DNA from: Dipylidium caninum | Taxonomy: Eukaryota > Platyhelminthes > Cestoda > Cyclophyllidea > Dipylidiidae | Length of the DNA: 64,000 bases | Direction: 5' to 3' | Assembly: GCA_017562135.1 (NCBI GenBank) | Contig: QEYB01000956.1 | Coordinates: forward strand, 1 to 64,000 | In this document: in pieces, positions 35,920 to 52,771 of the stretch | How positions within the stretch are numbered: position 1 is the stretch's first letter | How the letters are laid out: every line of letters begins with the position of its first letter | Position numbers and translations under genes: made by a program | Notes under the pieces: model-generated | What the model saw: the letters and a program-made list of their open reading frames with translations, nothing else | What the model was told of the DNA's origin: nothing | The model's database searches: none

Positions 35920-38624
35920 CTAAAGATAGTGGTAATGTTGTTTAATGAAATAATTACGAGAGGAGTCGTTGCTTGAAAATCAAAATACAGTGGCCTTCGG
36001 CTTTCATTCGGATTAGAAGATGAAAATCTCTCACCTGTCCCTAGTCTTACAAGGCAAATCTACGATTTTACCAGATACGAATGGACTTTGAGGTGTATAT
36101 GCACAAAGAGGACGTGTTAAGCGAACGAGAAATGACATCCCCCTGTCACTGTTGAGCGATCTGTATGGCCCGGGACCAAAAAGGGCGGTTTGAAGTATGA
36201 GAACACTGAATCAGGTCCCTTATTAAAGCATACAATGTGAGCGATTAAAAATTGAAGAGAATGGAAAGTAAAATAAATAAATTGTGGCACTGTGACAGTT
36301 ATTATTTTTAACGGGAGGCAGATATGTTGGGAATTTGTTCGCGTTACACGATGTTAATATCACTGTCCTGATTTCTCTCTCAACGCAGTTACCCATAATC
36401 GCATTTTAGAATATATATTTCAGTGTCTATGATTCACTTCGTGTGCAACGTCAGGTTAGCGATGCCTGTATAGCATCATTAAAAATTTGTACACCACAAT
36501 TACCCAAGTTGGCATAAATTTATGCCTACCCAAAATGTTAAGATCACGCTTTGGTAGAGCCACAGCCCCAGGACAGACGTCAATCAGTTGGCGTATTGGA
36601 CATACACAGACCCTCTAACCACAACAAACTTTCCAATTTTGAGCACCCCTCGTTCATACGTCACGGGTTGCCTACTCCATTGTACCACCTACCATCTTGA
36701 TGTAACTTTAAGAAAACTGATGAACATCATATGCGTCTTTATTGGAATGTAGCAAACTATATAAACGTGCTGTTTAGTTTGCTTGTAGCGTTACGAGGAA
36801 AGGCACCTTAAAAACGTATGGGATGTCATTGTGGCACACATATATTTCTCATATGAATAACCATAATCGTAACATTCGGTGTGCACGCGATCACATTGAA
36901 TAAAGGCTAATTTGCTTCTTTGTACATACACGTTCCCATCGATCACAAATCAACGCTTCAAATTGAATTTCGGCTACATTTTTACAGTTAGCGTGGTGAG
37001 GATCGAATATTTTTTGGTAAAGTATTGGTCACATATAAATGTCAAAGCTGAGTATTAGGAAAGACTAGTTTAACGATTCATTATACTATTAAAAATGAGA
37101 TTAATTTCAGCAATTTATGCACTTGTTAAATGAATTCCACGTTGTTTTGCAGAAACAACACTGTGGTATAGTGTAAATTGGCAGACTTAAAATTTGCATA
37201 TATTTATGGAACTATGTGGTTCATAATTCCTAAAATGTGGCGCCGAGGCTTCTGGAATAATGTTTGCAACATCGATTTTGTGTTAAACAGACAATGGAAA
37301 TGTCATAGTGATGGAGTGCACTGAAAATTTTTTGTAGCGTTGTCAAGAATGTGTTATATTATGATAATTTCTGGAAGAACGAAGACTACCATAAGGATTA
37401 GCAACGACAAAGTTTATCGCCGACGTGTCTTTATAATATGTTTTTTAAGTAGGCGTTGTTTATAGCTTAAATTATATTCGTTTCTTATTGCACCAACGGG
37501 ACTGTGCTGTTTTCCATTCAGATTAATTGGCACTATACTGTAACATAAATAAGAAGTCCGTTATTATATTTTCTCATAATCTAATTAGAAGATTTATCTC
37601 TTCAGCGGTCAAATGAGTAACTCGCGTATTGATATTGGATATTGATATTGGAGTTATTCCCGGAACGTTGAAGTGCCTTCGAGAAGCAGCACTTGTGTAA
37701 AATATTAGAGCAGGCTGACAAAATTTACCTTTTTTAGGGGTTTAATTTCTAGCTACTTAATGTTTAGTGATAACGTTGAGCGTTTCAATAGATCACCTTG
37801 ATCGGCTTCTCAATGCGATTGTACTTATTAGGCAAACGTGAGGCTTTAGCGGTTGTTGCGTGTTTCCGACGGAAATATAGTCTTATCAAATGTCTTGACA
37901 TAAATTATCGTGACCTTGAACAATGAAAATAGGAAGGTCATATGAAAGAGGGAAAGACGGGAATTCCATTTGTGGGACGTGTAGAGGGGTGTTCTGCTGG
38001 GTTAATCTGCTCATGTAAGACAACACATTTTACCCTTTATGTTTGTATGCTGTCTTACGTAAAGTTGCCTCCCGTTTCTTAACTTAGGCCAGCTACCTAT
38101 TTGTAATGCTTTTCATAGTTAATCCATATGGGCAGTGTAACAACATTGCAAGGTGTTGGCATCACCCTAACATTTAAGGCCTATATTTTGGTTAATCATC
38201 CATGTTTTTGGAGTTTATGGTGAATATTCCTTTGGAGTGGGCGCATGGGGTTTAAATCCTGCTAATATCTGTCAGGAATACCTCAACGCCTTTTGGCATT
38301 GCGTTTTAGTATAGTCTATATAATTTGTAGAAATAATCCTTTCCACATATAGCTACTTCTATTAGCCACTGATTTTATTAAATGGCATACGCTAGGACAC
38401 CGTTCTCCTACAAGTGCTGATTGTGCAATCCTTTTTGCGTTAAAGTAATTTCGTCTCGATCCCGTCTTGGACTTCATGATTGTCCATAGCTTAGGTTTTC
38501 GTGTATCGATGTTCATCTTTGTGGATTTCGCCCTATTTATCGTATGTTTTCCCTCAGTCTTGTCCATAACTTTAACTATGTTGCTTATAATCTTATAAGA
38601 TGCTATTTTATTCTGTTTTCCTAG
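35920..38624. other. AT-rich stretch without a recognised exon
   Basis: Should contain the missing first exon(s) and promoter of NFS1 (minus strand) and the upstream exons of the plus-strand gene that follows, since its first visible exon starts at an acceptor. No open frame here resembles either. A short near-repeat 'ggatattgatattgg' occurs around 37,630. Confidence 0.5.
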
Positions 38625-41600
38625 CTCTCCATGCTCTCTAACCTTTCCAACAAATTGTCCGCAGCCTTTGCACGTCCTCTGAAATCCAAATCCAATGAAT
38701 CCACTGTTCGATTACCCTTGGTCGAATGGTCAAACACGTTGGTTGGGGAGGGCGAACCGCTTTTCAACCGTTCCCTCACCTCAGAAGATCTAAGTGCCCT
38801 CGAGGAGTCCGCTGGACTTGGCCCACCTAGTTGGTGGTTAGATGTAGAACTTGCCTTGTCCGACACCTCCATGAAAGACATAGACATGCTCTCCTATGAG
38901 GACGAGGTTGCGCTGACGGCATTGCTTCGCGCACCTTTCGAACAGGCTGGCGAAATCCGATCAGCTGCTGGAGGATTGTTAGATCGACTAATCGAACTAG
39001 AGCGCTTGGAGGCTCTGGCAGTTGAGGAGGGTAGGCGACGAGCACAAGGGAAGGAGAAACGAGTTCGACATCATTCTACTCTTCGATTAGCTTCGAAATC
39101 GATTGATGGGCAGGAGGATACCGAACAAAATATTGAAAATGGTAATACTCCCTCTGCATTGCATCGTAGAGGCACTTATTTTGTACAACGACGTCCACCA
39201 CCCGCCTGTAATCCTGTGAAACGACAACAGGAGGATATGATGAACCCGCGATTCTGCAAGAGTCCGGAGCGTAGGGAAACAAATCGATCGGATGTGTGCG
39301 AGCTCCAAAGGACATACTCTAAGGTGAATTATATTATTTCAGTATCTACTTAAATACCCTGCAAATTTTCAAAATGTCTGAGTTCACTTTTTATGCTCAT
39401 GGCTACACGTTTTAATTATTTTCATTTCTTTGACGGCACAAATTGTATTTGTGAAAAAAATTAAGTATGTTGAACTCATTTGTGCCATTTCTAATCGCAT
39501 TAAGTCATTTGGTTTTTTTTTTAATAAACTGACTTGTAGTGGATATCTTTAGTGCATTCCACTTTGGGCTGTCAGCTGTTCTAAAAACATGCGATAGTCA
39601 TCGATTTCGTCAATTCGTGAGTACTTTAATGTAATCGACTTTATTCAACCATTTTATTTCCCTTACTGCCCATGTGATAAATAGCAAATAGGTCATGATT
39701 ATTAACAGGAGACAATAAAACTAATCTTTCAGCGAGACATTAAAGTGTGACATCAGTTACGATGTGTTTCTGCTGATGAACAAGGTTATCTTAAGACCAG
39801 CGAACATTTTTTGTGTGTTGAGAGGGTTATAAAAACATAATTTGTTTTCCCTTACCCTTCTCTCACAGTTAATCTTATCTCATTGAGGTAAGTTGACATG
39901 TCGGTTGTGCATGCTTTAAATGCATGTGAAAAGAAATTTTGAAATACATGTCAGTTTTCTGGAGTTCTGTTTAAAAAGTATGTAAAGTTATGGTTTGCTA
40001 ATTGTCCAATTATCGCGGCAGCTTTCCGGTTCCATTCCTTTTTTTAACAAAATTGTTGTGCTTATCGTGATTTGCTGTTTATTTTCCTCTGAATCGATAA
40101 ACAGCAGCATTTAGTATGGCGTGTGCAACCAATGTGTAGCCCTTGAAGTCTTGCACTCGGGGTCCGAGGAATTGACTTCCCGTTGTTCTTTTGCCAAATT
40201 TCCTGACCTTATATTTTAAGTTTGCTTGTTCAGGTTTATTTTAACCGACTGAGCCTTGCATACTCTAATAATATCTATTTGTCGGAACTTCTTGGATAAA
40301 ATCTCTGAATTTCCTAATGGTATGCAAGTGTTTTGTTGGAGTCTTACATTTGCATCACAAAAAAATTTCAGACGATTGTTTTGTGTTTCATGCTCCCCTG
40401 CAGAATTCACTGAATCGGCTCAACGTAGAAAGTGAACTACAACCTTCCCTCAATATCAACATTGCTGCCTCAGATTTGAGTGAAAATTCCACTCAACACT
40501 TAGGTCGTACCTACGACGCTGAAGAATTAAGTGACGTCTTTCCCAGTCCTCGAGGGTCTGTCGACCGTCTCAAGCCCTCCCAGCTTCCGCCACCTCCCAC
40601 ACTTTCCTCTGAACTTCCCCGGAGTGCGACACGTCATTCTTCCTCCGTTCTTCAAACTCCCAAATCTCACATTCGACAGCATGTCGACGCTCTCATTCCT
40701 CGTCCTTCCGCTTCTCCAAGGCGCAGCGCCCATCCAGCTTCTTCATTTGCCTGTGCCAACAAGTCCCAGCTCCGGGACTCCTTTCCTGCTAGACTGAACG
40801 TCCAACTTCCAGACCAGCACAAGCTTTCCGCTCCTGAAGCCATGGGATTGAAAACCAGTGGCTCGGGATCCAACATCCTTCCCACGAGCATGTTGGATGC
40901 TATGGCACTAATGCGAGAACAGGAATTAAAACTCCGTGCGTCCAGTGGACGTACTTGCGAAATCAACACCTCCTTAACTAATTCTATCGACAGTGGCGGC
41001 AGTGGTGGCGGTGTTGTTGCCAATAGATTAAATAGATCTTTACAAGGCGAAGCTGGGAACATGTCCCATATTTTTTCGCAGCGTGAAGTCAGAGATGTTC
41101 CCTCCAGATATGATCCGATGGGGAAACGAGCAGTTCCCGGCGAGCTTTCTCGAATTAAATCATCGTCACAGTCTAGTTTGAAGGATATGGCCTCGCTGAA
41201 GGAGTTAATTCGGGCGCAGGCGGAGTCATTGCGAGTGTCGGGTGAAGAAGCAATGCAAAAAGTTCTTTCTCGCAGCTCACTTGGACGATCATTGGAGGCG
41301 TCGTCGAAAATCTCTGCCTCGTCTATAGGGAGTAGAGACTCCTCCCCACATTTACTTCCAGTAGCTGAGCCATCTCTAAAAGAACCTGTTCATCATCGGC
41401 CTATCGTTCGACCCACCGAACTGCGTGATTCCGGCGCTACTTATGACTTGAATGCTACTTGTGAATCGACGGGTAGTAGTATCCATTCTGTTGGTGTCGA
41501 GCCACCAAAACAGTCATCCTCACCTGTAACAATGCGTCGTCCTCAACTTAAAAGTTCCTCCAATATTCCCCCACTCCTCACTTTGGGGGTTGAATTAGAG

Positions 41601-42281
41601 GCTGACACGCCAGAAACCCCACAAACGACGAAGACAATTCGTCCGAGCAGCTATGTTGAGTCGTTGCAGACCGCTAAGCACACGAGCAGTGCGGTGGGGG
41701 CTTGGGTCGCTGATACTCTGACGACAATGGACACGAATAACCGGGGTGTGAATCTTTCCGCCTCAGGTGAGTCTTTCGGGGGGTTGCGAGGTAGTTCAGA
41801 AACTTACGCTTTACCAGAGAGAAGAGAAGAACGTCCGACAGGATTATTACGACCTACAAGGTTTGGAACACCACCATCTAAGTTAGTGAAACCGCCAAAT
41901 AATCCTTTGGGAACGAAATCCGACAACGCAATGACCGCCTCACAGCGTACTGTGATTTCAAAAATCCCCGCTGCAACAAAAGCAAGGAATTCAACGACTG
42001 TACGTCGAGGATTAGCCTCTTCTGCAATCGTTGGTGGTGCAAGCAGAAAAGTAGGTGTTTCATCGGTTCACCCACCGAATACTCTGCCTCCGCGATCGTC
42101 GACCGGAACACGTGCACCAGGAACAAGTTATCCGAGTCGTGGAGGTACGGGAGGACAGTTATCCCAATTGCGACCGCCTACGAAAGTGAAACTACTTTCG
42201 GTACCAAGGGGGCGTACTACCTATGGCAGTGAAAGCCTGTCGAAGGGGGCCGCTCACAACCCTGCACCACCGGAATACTAA
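38625..42281 (+). CDS. Ser/Pro-rich basic protein, possibly SLAIN-like; 5' end not found
   Basis: Two long exons, 38625-39323 (acceptor 'ttttcctag', donor AAG/gtgaat) and 40404-42281 (acceptor 'cccctgcag', TAA stop), join in phase 0 and give 858 residues. The first exon has an acidic, Leu/Glu-rich part with helical segments ('GGLLDRLIELERLEALAVEE') and then a basic part. The second is mostly disordered, rich in Ser, Pro, Arg and Thr, with short helical pieces ('MLDAMALMREQELKLRAS', 'SLKELIRAQAESLRVSG') and a strongly basic C-terminal region ending in 'RGRTTYGSESLSKG'. The helix followed by Ser-rich repeats and the basic 'TYGS' end recall SLAIN microtubule plus-end proteins, but the likeness is weak. 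The first exon begins at an acceptor, so an earlier exon must exist. The 1.08-kb intron between the two exons is AT-rich. Confidence 0.6.
39324..40403. other. Intron of the Ser/Pro-rich basic protein gene
   Basis: AT-rich 1.08-kb intron with a gtgaat donor and a cag acceptor. No nested gene apparent. Confidence 0.6.
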
Positions 42282-45200
42282 CCGTCAATCCCAACTTTCT
42301 CATTATTTTTTTCTTTCTGACTTAGTCTTGCTTTTCGGTTTTCCTGGTTTGTTGAATGAATCGTTTTCTTTGACACAGTGGAAACAACTTGCTGAAAGAA
42401 TAGTGCTTGTTCGAACATGTATGTTTAATTACTCCGGTCCTGGAGCGTTTGATGTTGCCTCTGTGTCCTGCGTCAAAGTTTCTGTGATCAACTGTCTGAT
42501 TTTTGAATATTTAACCAACTAGTCTAATATGCTTAGATGAAGTTCTAGTGAGTGGGAATAGAGGATCAGGTGTGGTTCCTGCTGGAGACGGAAAACAAAA
42601 TTGTCACTGGTGGAATTATTCACTTTGGTCCCTCTGCAGAGATTCGTTTTTCGTCAGACTGGTTGCACTCTTAATCCACTATTGCAGTGGCATGACTACA
42701 CCACATTAAAAACCCTTGCTTCGTGTTAACCATTCCATATTCGTTACTATGTTCAAAAAATTTTTTAAGCGATGGGAAAACTTCGTATTTCCTCGCCTCA
42801 TCACGATGAAGCAATTGTGACTTGGTTACTACTCTCTATATAGTTGCTGCCCTCTTTACTTGTCAAACCATCCAAATAATTAAAATTTGCTATTAAAGCT
42901 GAGTCTTTACTACCAAGGCGATAGAGCTTCGGAATATCAAAGCTCAAGTAACCGTCTCATCGTCTAAATGGAAATCTTGGGATTCAACGATAGTGCCATT
43001 TAGTACGCACAAACAAACCAAATACTAAAGATACTAAGTACTATAACCACTCCTGCAATTAGTGAAGAGTTTGTTTTTATAAATTGCCAAGACTGCCAAA
43101 TACTATTTGCAATCACTTTACCAAGGTGACTTCTGCACGAAAAAAGAGGGTAGGTGATCGTGCAGTGAGCACCAACACACGATCTCGTCGAAGCTTGATT
43201 GGTTCATCGATTTATTCTTAATTGACATGCCGCCAATCGCAATGAAGGTTAGTGCATACGACTTGAAAGTTTTCTCTGTCTGAACTATAAATATCATTAG
43301 CAGGTCGCACAAGAAGTTGAAATGTATTGTTCATTTAAAGTAATCCCCCAGTCATCATCCCGCCCATCTTAATCCTTTAAGTAAGCTCTACTATTTAGCT
43401 TGCGTCATACTATCACTTGTAATTTAGTAACTGGAATAGTCCTCTCCAATGAATCGTTGCGGATCTAAAAAAGTTAATTTATTTGTCAATACCTTTTACT
43501 TAATTCGTTGAGTGTGGTGGGCACAACCGAGCAAAATTACCATCATTGTGATTTCGATCGTTTTTTACAGGAAGAGGCAAGGCAAGTCCCCTTGGTGAAA
43601 GTCGAGAGTTACTATTAACTCCCCTCCATTGTTTAGAAGTCGATGTTGTAAATGTCTTACTAATCTGTAAAACTTTAATGGTGTCAGGTTGATAAGTTGA
43701 AGCACTGTCATAGTGGCGGATAGCACGGGTGTATACCAGATCTAAGGAGTTTCTCGAGGGTGAAATGTTCTCAAGTGGGATAAATGATGCTGATGATGTT
43801 ATTGCGAAAATGTTCCACGTGCCATTTTAAAACAATATGTCAGACTATGACTCATATTCTCGACATTCCTTTACACATGATAGAAATTTCAGATAGTTGG
43901 TTAAAGAAACCATGCCGTTGCTTAATTTACCTTGAAATAAAAGTCTGTAGAGGAAACGGATTGTAATCTGGGAAAATGGGGAATTAATAAGAGCCCCGAG
44001 AATTATTCATGCTCTAGTAGATATGTGGAATGATCTTTGCGTCTACTTATGCAATCTTCAAAAATCCTTTTTTTTTCAGTTGGAAGCAGAAGGAAGGCCG
44101 CAAGCATACTGTGGGCGTGACCTCGTGCTTGAGTTAGAGACATCACTGCCCGAGATGGCTCTTGCGAGGACAAGGCCTCCAACAGCAGTCCTTTAAGTAC
44201 AGAATCAAAATGGTCCTCAATTTCGTTTTTATCATTTGGATAATTAGGAAGACGTAGGACGTGAAAGGAAAAGCCTTAATTGGAATTAATTTTGTGGATA
44301 TTCAACGGCTTTTCTGGTTATTTTCTCAGCAGGTGGCTTTGATTATTTTAGATTGCGCCTAAGGTTCAGAAGAAAATGACCAAAATGTGAGAATTTGTTC
44401 TAATAGTAACATTAACTTTTAATAAACTATTAATTTTAGCATGCCGAAGAGATTTGACATGCATCATTATCTGATGTTTTTTATCTACCATATGATCTAA
44501 GCACATAGAGAGCTGTTGGTTTGTTACTCTTCCGTGCCTTAACGGAGAAATCCATTTTCTCGAGTTGAGACAGATATATGCAGGGAGAAATGGACAGAAA
44601 GATGGATTTCTGGATGGATACATGATTGGATTGTTAGATTAACAGATAAATAATTGGACAGGTTGATCCATGTGAAATCCACCCGGGACAGCGGATACTC
44701 ATTACCATTGAGTCACGCGGAGTTATTGCTACTACAGCAAAGATTAACCTCCCGCCCAACTGTATCAATAGCTTCGCGAATTCCGTGAGATGATCTTGTT
44801 ACACAGCTATTTCTGACCTTTTCAAATAGCATTTTAAGTGGTACTGTTTCCTCTCTTTCCTTTCCCACTCTCCCCTACTCCGCCTCTTAAGGGTTAATTC
44901 CGAACATTTCAACCCAACTTCTCAAGTGAGGGTCTGTTTACTTACATTATTGGGGATAAAGAATAAGTTTGCTGTCCTGTATAACTATTGTGGTTCTACA
45001 AGCTTAATATTAAAAAAAGTGGGAAGCACATTTCTTATGGTAGCGTAAAAAACTGTCACTTTAAATTTGCTTCGACTACTGCAGTAACAGTCACTTCGAT
45101 TACATTTTTTTTAAATTAAATTGGGGATTTTCAATGTTATCCACGCGCAGAAGATGCTTCGAGCCCACCGAGAGGGTAGTCAACTTGCCGTCAATTACCT

Positions 45201-46664
45201 CGCCTTAAGGTTGCCGAAGCACCTGTTTGACGAAACAGGTTCATTTGAGTGACGCAGCCACTGTCAAATGAATGTGCAAATGCTTTGCTGCCCCACCAAC
45301 CAGAGCGGTAATAGCACAACACGCTTCTGAATTACTCACAAAGTCCACCAGCCTATTACATCGCAAGTGTGTAACGAATACCGATGGTTGGCTATCAAAC
45401 CTTGGCCTCCCTGCCAAGATTAACATGCTTCGGCTGTCTTCACTGAGGTGTAAATGAACAGAAGAGACTGTGGTATACAAAACTGTTCATTTTAGATTAT
45501 TTGCTCATTTCATCCTAAGAATCATAAAGGATTTGCAACTTGTCTCCGTATGTTACAAAAGATCTTTCAATCCGTCGGCTCTTTACGAAATAACAGACTA
45601 TTCAGGGTCTTAGACAGTAATTTAGGTGTTTAAATTTACAATCTCATCGCAAATTTAATGACCGTACGTCATATGGGCTTAAAAGGATGTACTTAGATGG
45701 GAAAAACAAAACAATTTTGACTTTAATTAGACGCAGCAGAGTAAAAATAAGGTGAATCAGCCCTCGAGTTTTGTGAGAATTCAAGAGGCAAATCCTATTT
45801 TCGAAGAATAGGAAGCAAAGTTGGAAACACGATAATAAGACGCAAGTCTGTTGAGAACCATGCGAGAAGGACGTATAAAAGCCGAATAAATGTCATCAGC
45901 GAATTTGCAATCTATGTGCATATAAACACGTCAAAGAATGCGAAAAAGAGAATTACTAACCACGCAAAGTTAACTAACTTTGGAGAAACCAAACATGTCG
46001 CAATGGCAAAAAGATGACACGTTATTGACAACGGGAAGATGGGCCACATAAATGAACACCAACCGCCTTCTGGCCGTGTCCAAACGACTTCGACTAAGTC
46101 AACAAATGAGCTCATGAGGCATTGTGACTATTTGCAGCGCCTTGCTGTTTGACAAAAGAAATGCTTGTCATCTCGAGAGCTTGCGTATCGGGCGATTGCG
46201 AGACCGCTGAACTGATACTAGCGGGGATGAATTGATGTAGAGGTGCATATGAGACCTCTGTCGTTTCCACTATTGCGTTTGTGGCATGTCACCGAGTGTG
46301 ATCGTGGCCGTAAAAAGTGCCGATTCCTTGCATTCTAAGGTAGAAATGGCAACATTTTCACTCGTTTAATTGACAACAGAGGTACTGTTGGCATCTGTGG
46401 CCGGTGGAAGCGGTTGCAGAAGCAGTAAACGTCCACCCTGAGTGCGGACAGTAATTGTTCGTCTGGAGCGGGATAATGTGTGTTGTCGAAGGACGCATTC
46501 GGAATCCATTTGACAGAATAATACGCATTTACCGCAGCTTGGGACCTCCCATAGTCTCGTCTATTCGGGTAGAAAGAGGCCATTGGTGAGGCTAGGAGGT
46601 CTCCAGTCATGGGCAGTTACAAGGCGTCGCGTTCTCTTCGCCACAACAATGAGCACAAGTTCTT
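42282..46664. other. Gene-poor AT-rich region
   Basis: No open frame here carries a recognisable domain or a convincing exon. Holds the presumed 3' untranslated region of the preceding gene and unclassified intergenic sequence. Confidence 0.5.
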
Positions 46665-47122
46665 CCTGTTGCCACTTCGGCGGCGTAAGGGTGTAATTGT
46701 GTTGTGATCCAGACGCCACGGTCAGCTGCCCGTTTGTGAGGCTTCTAATTCCGAAGTCGGATGGTGTATAAGGTCGCAAATGAATCAGAGGTAATTGTCT
46801 CGACGACCGAAGCTGCTAGTTTGGGCTGTGCGGCGTGTGCATGTCAGCGCTACTCCGATTTGATCCTCACCACAAAATTGACTTCTCCAGCATGCGACAG
46901 ATCACTTGTGGAGATCACTTGTGGGCTGCCTTCGATTGCGAGAACAGGGTAATGAAGTTAGTGTAAGCCAGCAGGTGAATGACCCCACCATATTACGTAA
47001 CCTCTTTGGGACGAGGGTAAGTCGCTAGTGCCGTTTAGCGACCGGGCTCACTTTCCTCCTTGACTTTGGTAGAGGCATTGATTCAAGCCGCGTGGCGAGA
47101 AGATTGAGCATGTGCACTTCTG
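46665..47122 (+). repeat. Left arm of the fold-back element
   Basis: Pairs with 48,043-48,489 in reverse complement. The inner border is at 'gcacttct', beyond which the two sides no longer match; the outer border is near 'cctgttgc'. Confidence 0.85.
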
Positions 47123-48042
47123 CAATTTACTCACCAGATATGCGCAACGATGACTGAAAAACTATCACTGGGCTAGTCTACACGGTCTCCGAAATACCGT
47201 CAAATATATCGCCGATCTAACAGATAGCGGTGAATAAAGTGAATGCCACAACCTCATCGAATAGATGGAAATAAATTTAACATTATCAAGACTTACCAGT
47301 GGACAAAAAGTGCAAGCCTTCTCAGGTAAACTGATATAGCTATCCATAGGTCTGTATAACGGTTTCTAAAGCGGCTTGGTGCAATCTTATTGGAGAGGAG
47401 GAGACCCTCCTAGAAGGAATGCTGCGTGGTCAGGAGCGAGCAGTAAATGCTATGTGCGGTCTTACTGATATTACGAAAGTAGCATAGGACTAGTCAACGT
47501 GGGTGTCTAAGAGAGGCAAGGAGGACCTCTGCTCCAAGTCCCATGAGGGATTGGGCGCACTTCACAATGCATCGTGAGTTACGCAGTTTATTCTTACTAC
47601 TTTTTCTTCCTCCATCCCCCCTATTTGCAGGCTGAAAAATGACGACAGATGCAGAGAGGTGTGATGATCATAGCTTCGGTGATCTCAGCAATATTCAATA
47701 GGGGCCAGAGAACCCACCGATCGCTTCATTACCTGGGTCATTGCAATATAGAAAAGCGGCCATATTTGTTCAGAATTGTTACAAGTATCAAGAGTAGTCG
47801 TTCACTTGTCCACCCAACTACACTTCCAACCATCCTTTCCATGCGCCATTATGACGTCATGCGGCCATGGACACCTGGGTTCATCCATCTCGCAGCAATG
47901 CTGCTCGTGTTTACGCACTCATCGTCCAGTCAAGCTATTTTTTGCTCAGACAAGCTCCCCTTCCATTATCCCTGTCACACTGATTTTCGTTTAATTCTAT
48001 TACTTTTCAACGTTTTCTACCACTTGCCACTAAACTGCTTCA

Positions 48043-48489
48043 TACTAGAAGTGCACATTCTCAAACTTCTCGCCACGCGGCTTGAATCAATGCCTCTACC
48101 AAAGTCAAGGAGGAAAGTGAGCTCGGTCGCTAAACGGCACTAGCGACTTACCCTCGTCCCAAAGAGGTTACGTAATATGGTGGGGTCATTCACCTGCTGG
48201 CTTACACTAACTTCATTACCCTGTTCTCGCAATCGAAGGCAGCCCACAAGTGATCTCCACAAGTGATCTGTCGCATGCTGGAGAAGTCAATTTTGTGGTG
48301 AGGATCAAATCGGAGTAGCGCTGACATGCACACGCCGCACAGCCCAAACTAGCAGCTTCGGTCGTCGAGACAATTACCTCTGATTCATTTGCGACCTTAT
48401 ATACCATCCGACTTCGGAATTAGAAGCCTCACAAACGGCGGCTGAATCACAACTCAATTACACCCGCAAGCCGCCGAATAAGCAACAGG
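48043..48489 (-). repeat. Right arm of the fold-back element
   Basis: Inverted copy of the left arm, with a few substitutions and a gap near its outer end. The open frame on the minus strand here is the same as in the left arm, which marks it as repeat content and not a gene. Confidence 0.85.
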
Positions 48490-49153
48490 TCTTAGGTTGA
48501 CCAGCAAGGCACTGCAAACAGCCACGATTTCTAATGAACTCCTTTGTCACTGAGACCCCGCGTTTTAAATAGAAGCGAGAGCGGCGATCGCAAAACCGAT
48601 AAAAGGTCGTCGGGCACGCGATACGTAATTCGCATGTGGGCATATTGGCTGAGTGTTGGATGACACACTAACACGCCACTATTGCGACTCTGTGACCAAC
48701 ATCCAATTCCCACAACCGCATCGAGTATCCTTTTGACTCTCACCGGTTTGATCGCCGTTGCCTTTCGATTGAATGCCCATTTTACAAGACACTGCGAAAG
48801 TTACAACAGGCGAAAAGTCGTTCGAGGACCCCCTTCCACGGGTTGTTTCAACATGGGAAAAGGTGGTGAGGAAAAAAACACTGCCCAATTGGATGAAGAA
48901 ACTGGTTCTGCCGCGCCCCCCGGATACCAAGATTCATATCAGGCGACCCTAAGCATTGACCTAACACTGACCCGATGCACACAATAGAAACAGAGGCAAG
49001 TAACCCCGAATTCACATTCCTGCATGCAATTACCAACATATAGTAGAGGCAGAATTGGCGTTAGTATGGTATGCGAAAGGGAGCACAATGGGGGTGTAAA
49101 TAAAATTGTCGGGCATAGTGGGACAGAGCAGATCAGATGAAGCAGTCTATCGC
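48490..49153. other. Spacer between the fold-back element and MCM7
   Basis: No coding signal seen. The MCM7 3' untranslated region must begin at its right side, but no AATAAA on the minus strand was found in the nearest 80 bases. Confidence 0.4.

Positions 49154-52771
<3,618 letters not shown>

Larger units (their letters stand above)
46665..48489. mobile_element. Fold-back (inverted-repeat) element
   Basis: Two arms of about 450 bases, 46,665-47,122 and 48,043-48,489, are inverted copies of each other around a ~920-base centre. Most of the arm is near identical, so that the same 63-residue open frame appears on opposite strands at 46,761-46,952 and 48,216-48,407; the outer ~65 bases differ more, with a short gap. 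Each arm contains a tandem 'gatcacttgtgg' pair. The centre codes for no transposase that I can recognise. The form fits a non-autonomous fold-back or MITE-like element, but no clear target-site duplication is visible. Confidence 0.65.

Noticed and set aside
46761..46952. 63-residue open frame repeated on both strands at 46.8 and 48.3 kb
   Set aside because: The same sequence appears because the arms are inverted copies; no start context or domain supports a gene.
47649..48143. 164-residue plus-strand open frame in the fold-back element
   Set aside because: It runs from the centre into the right arm, shows no domain, and its amino-acid mix looks like chance translation.
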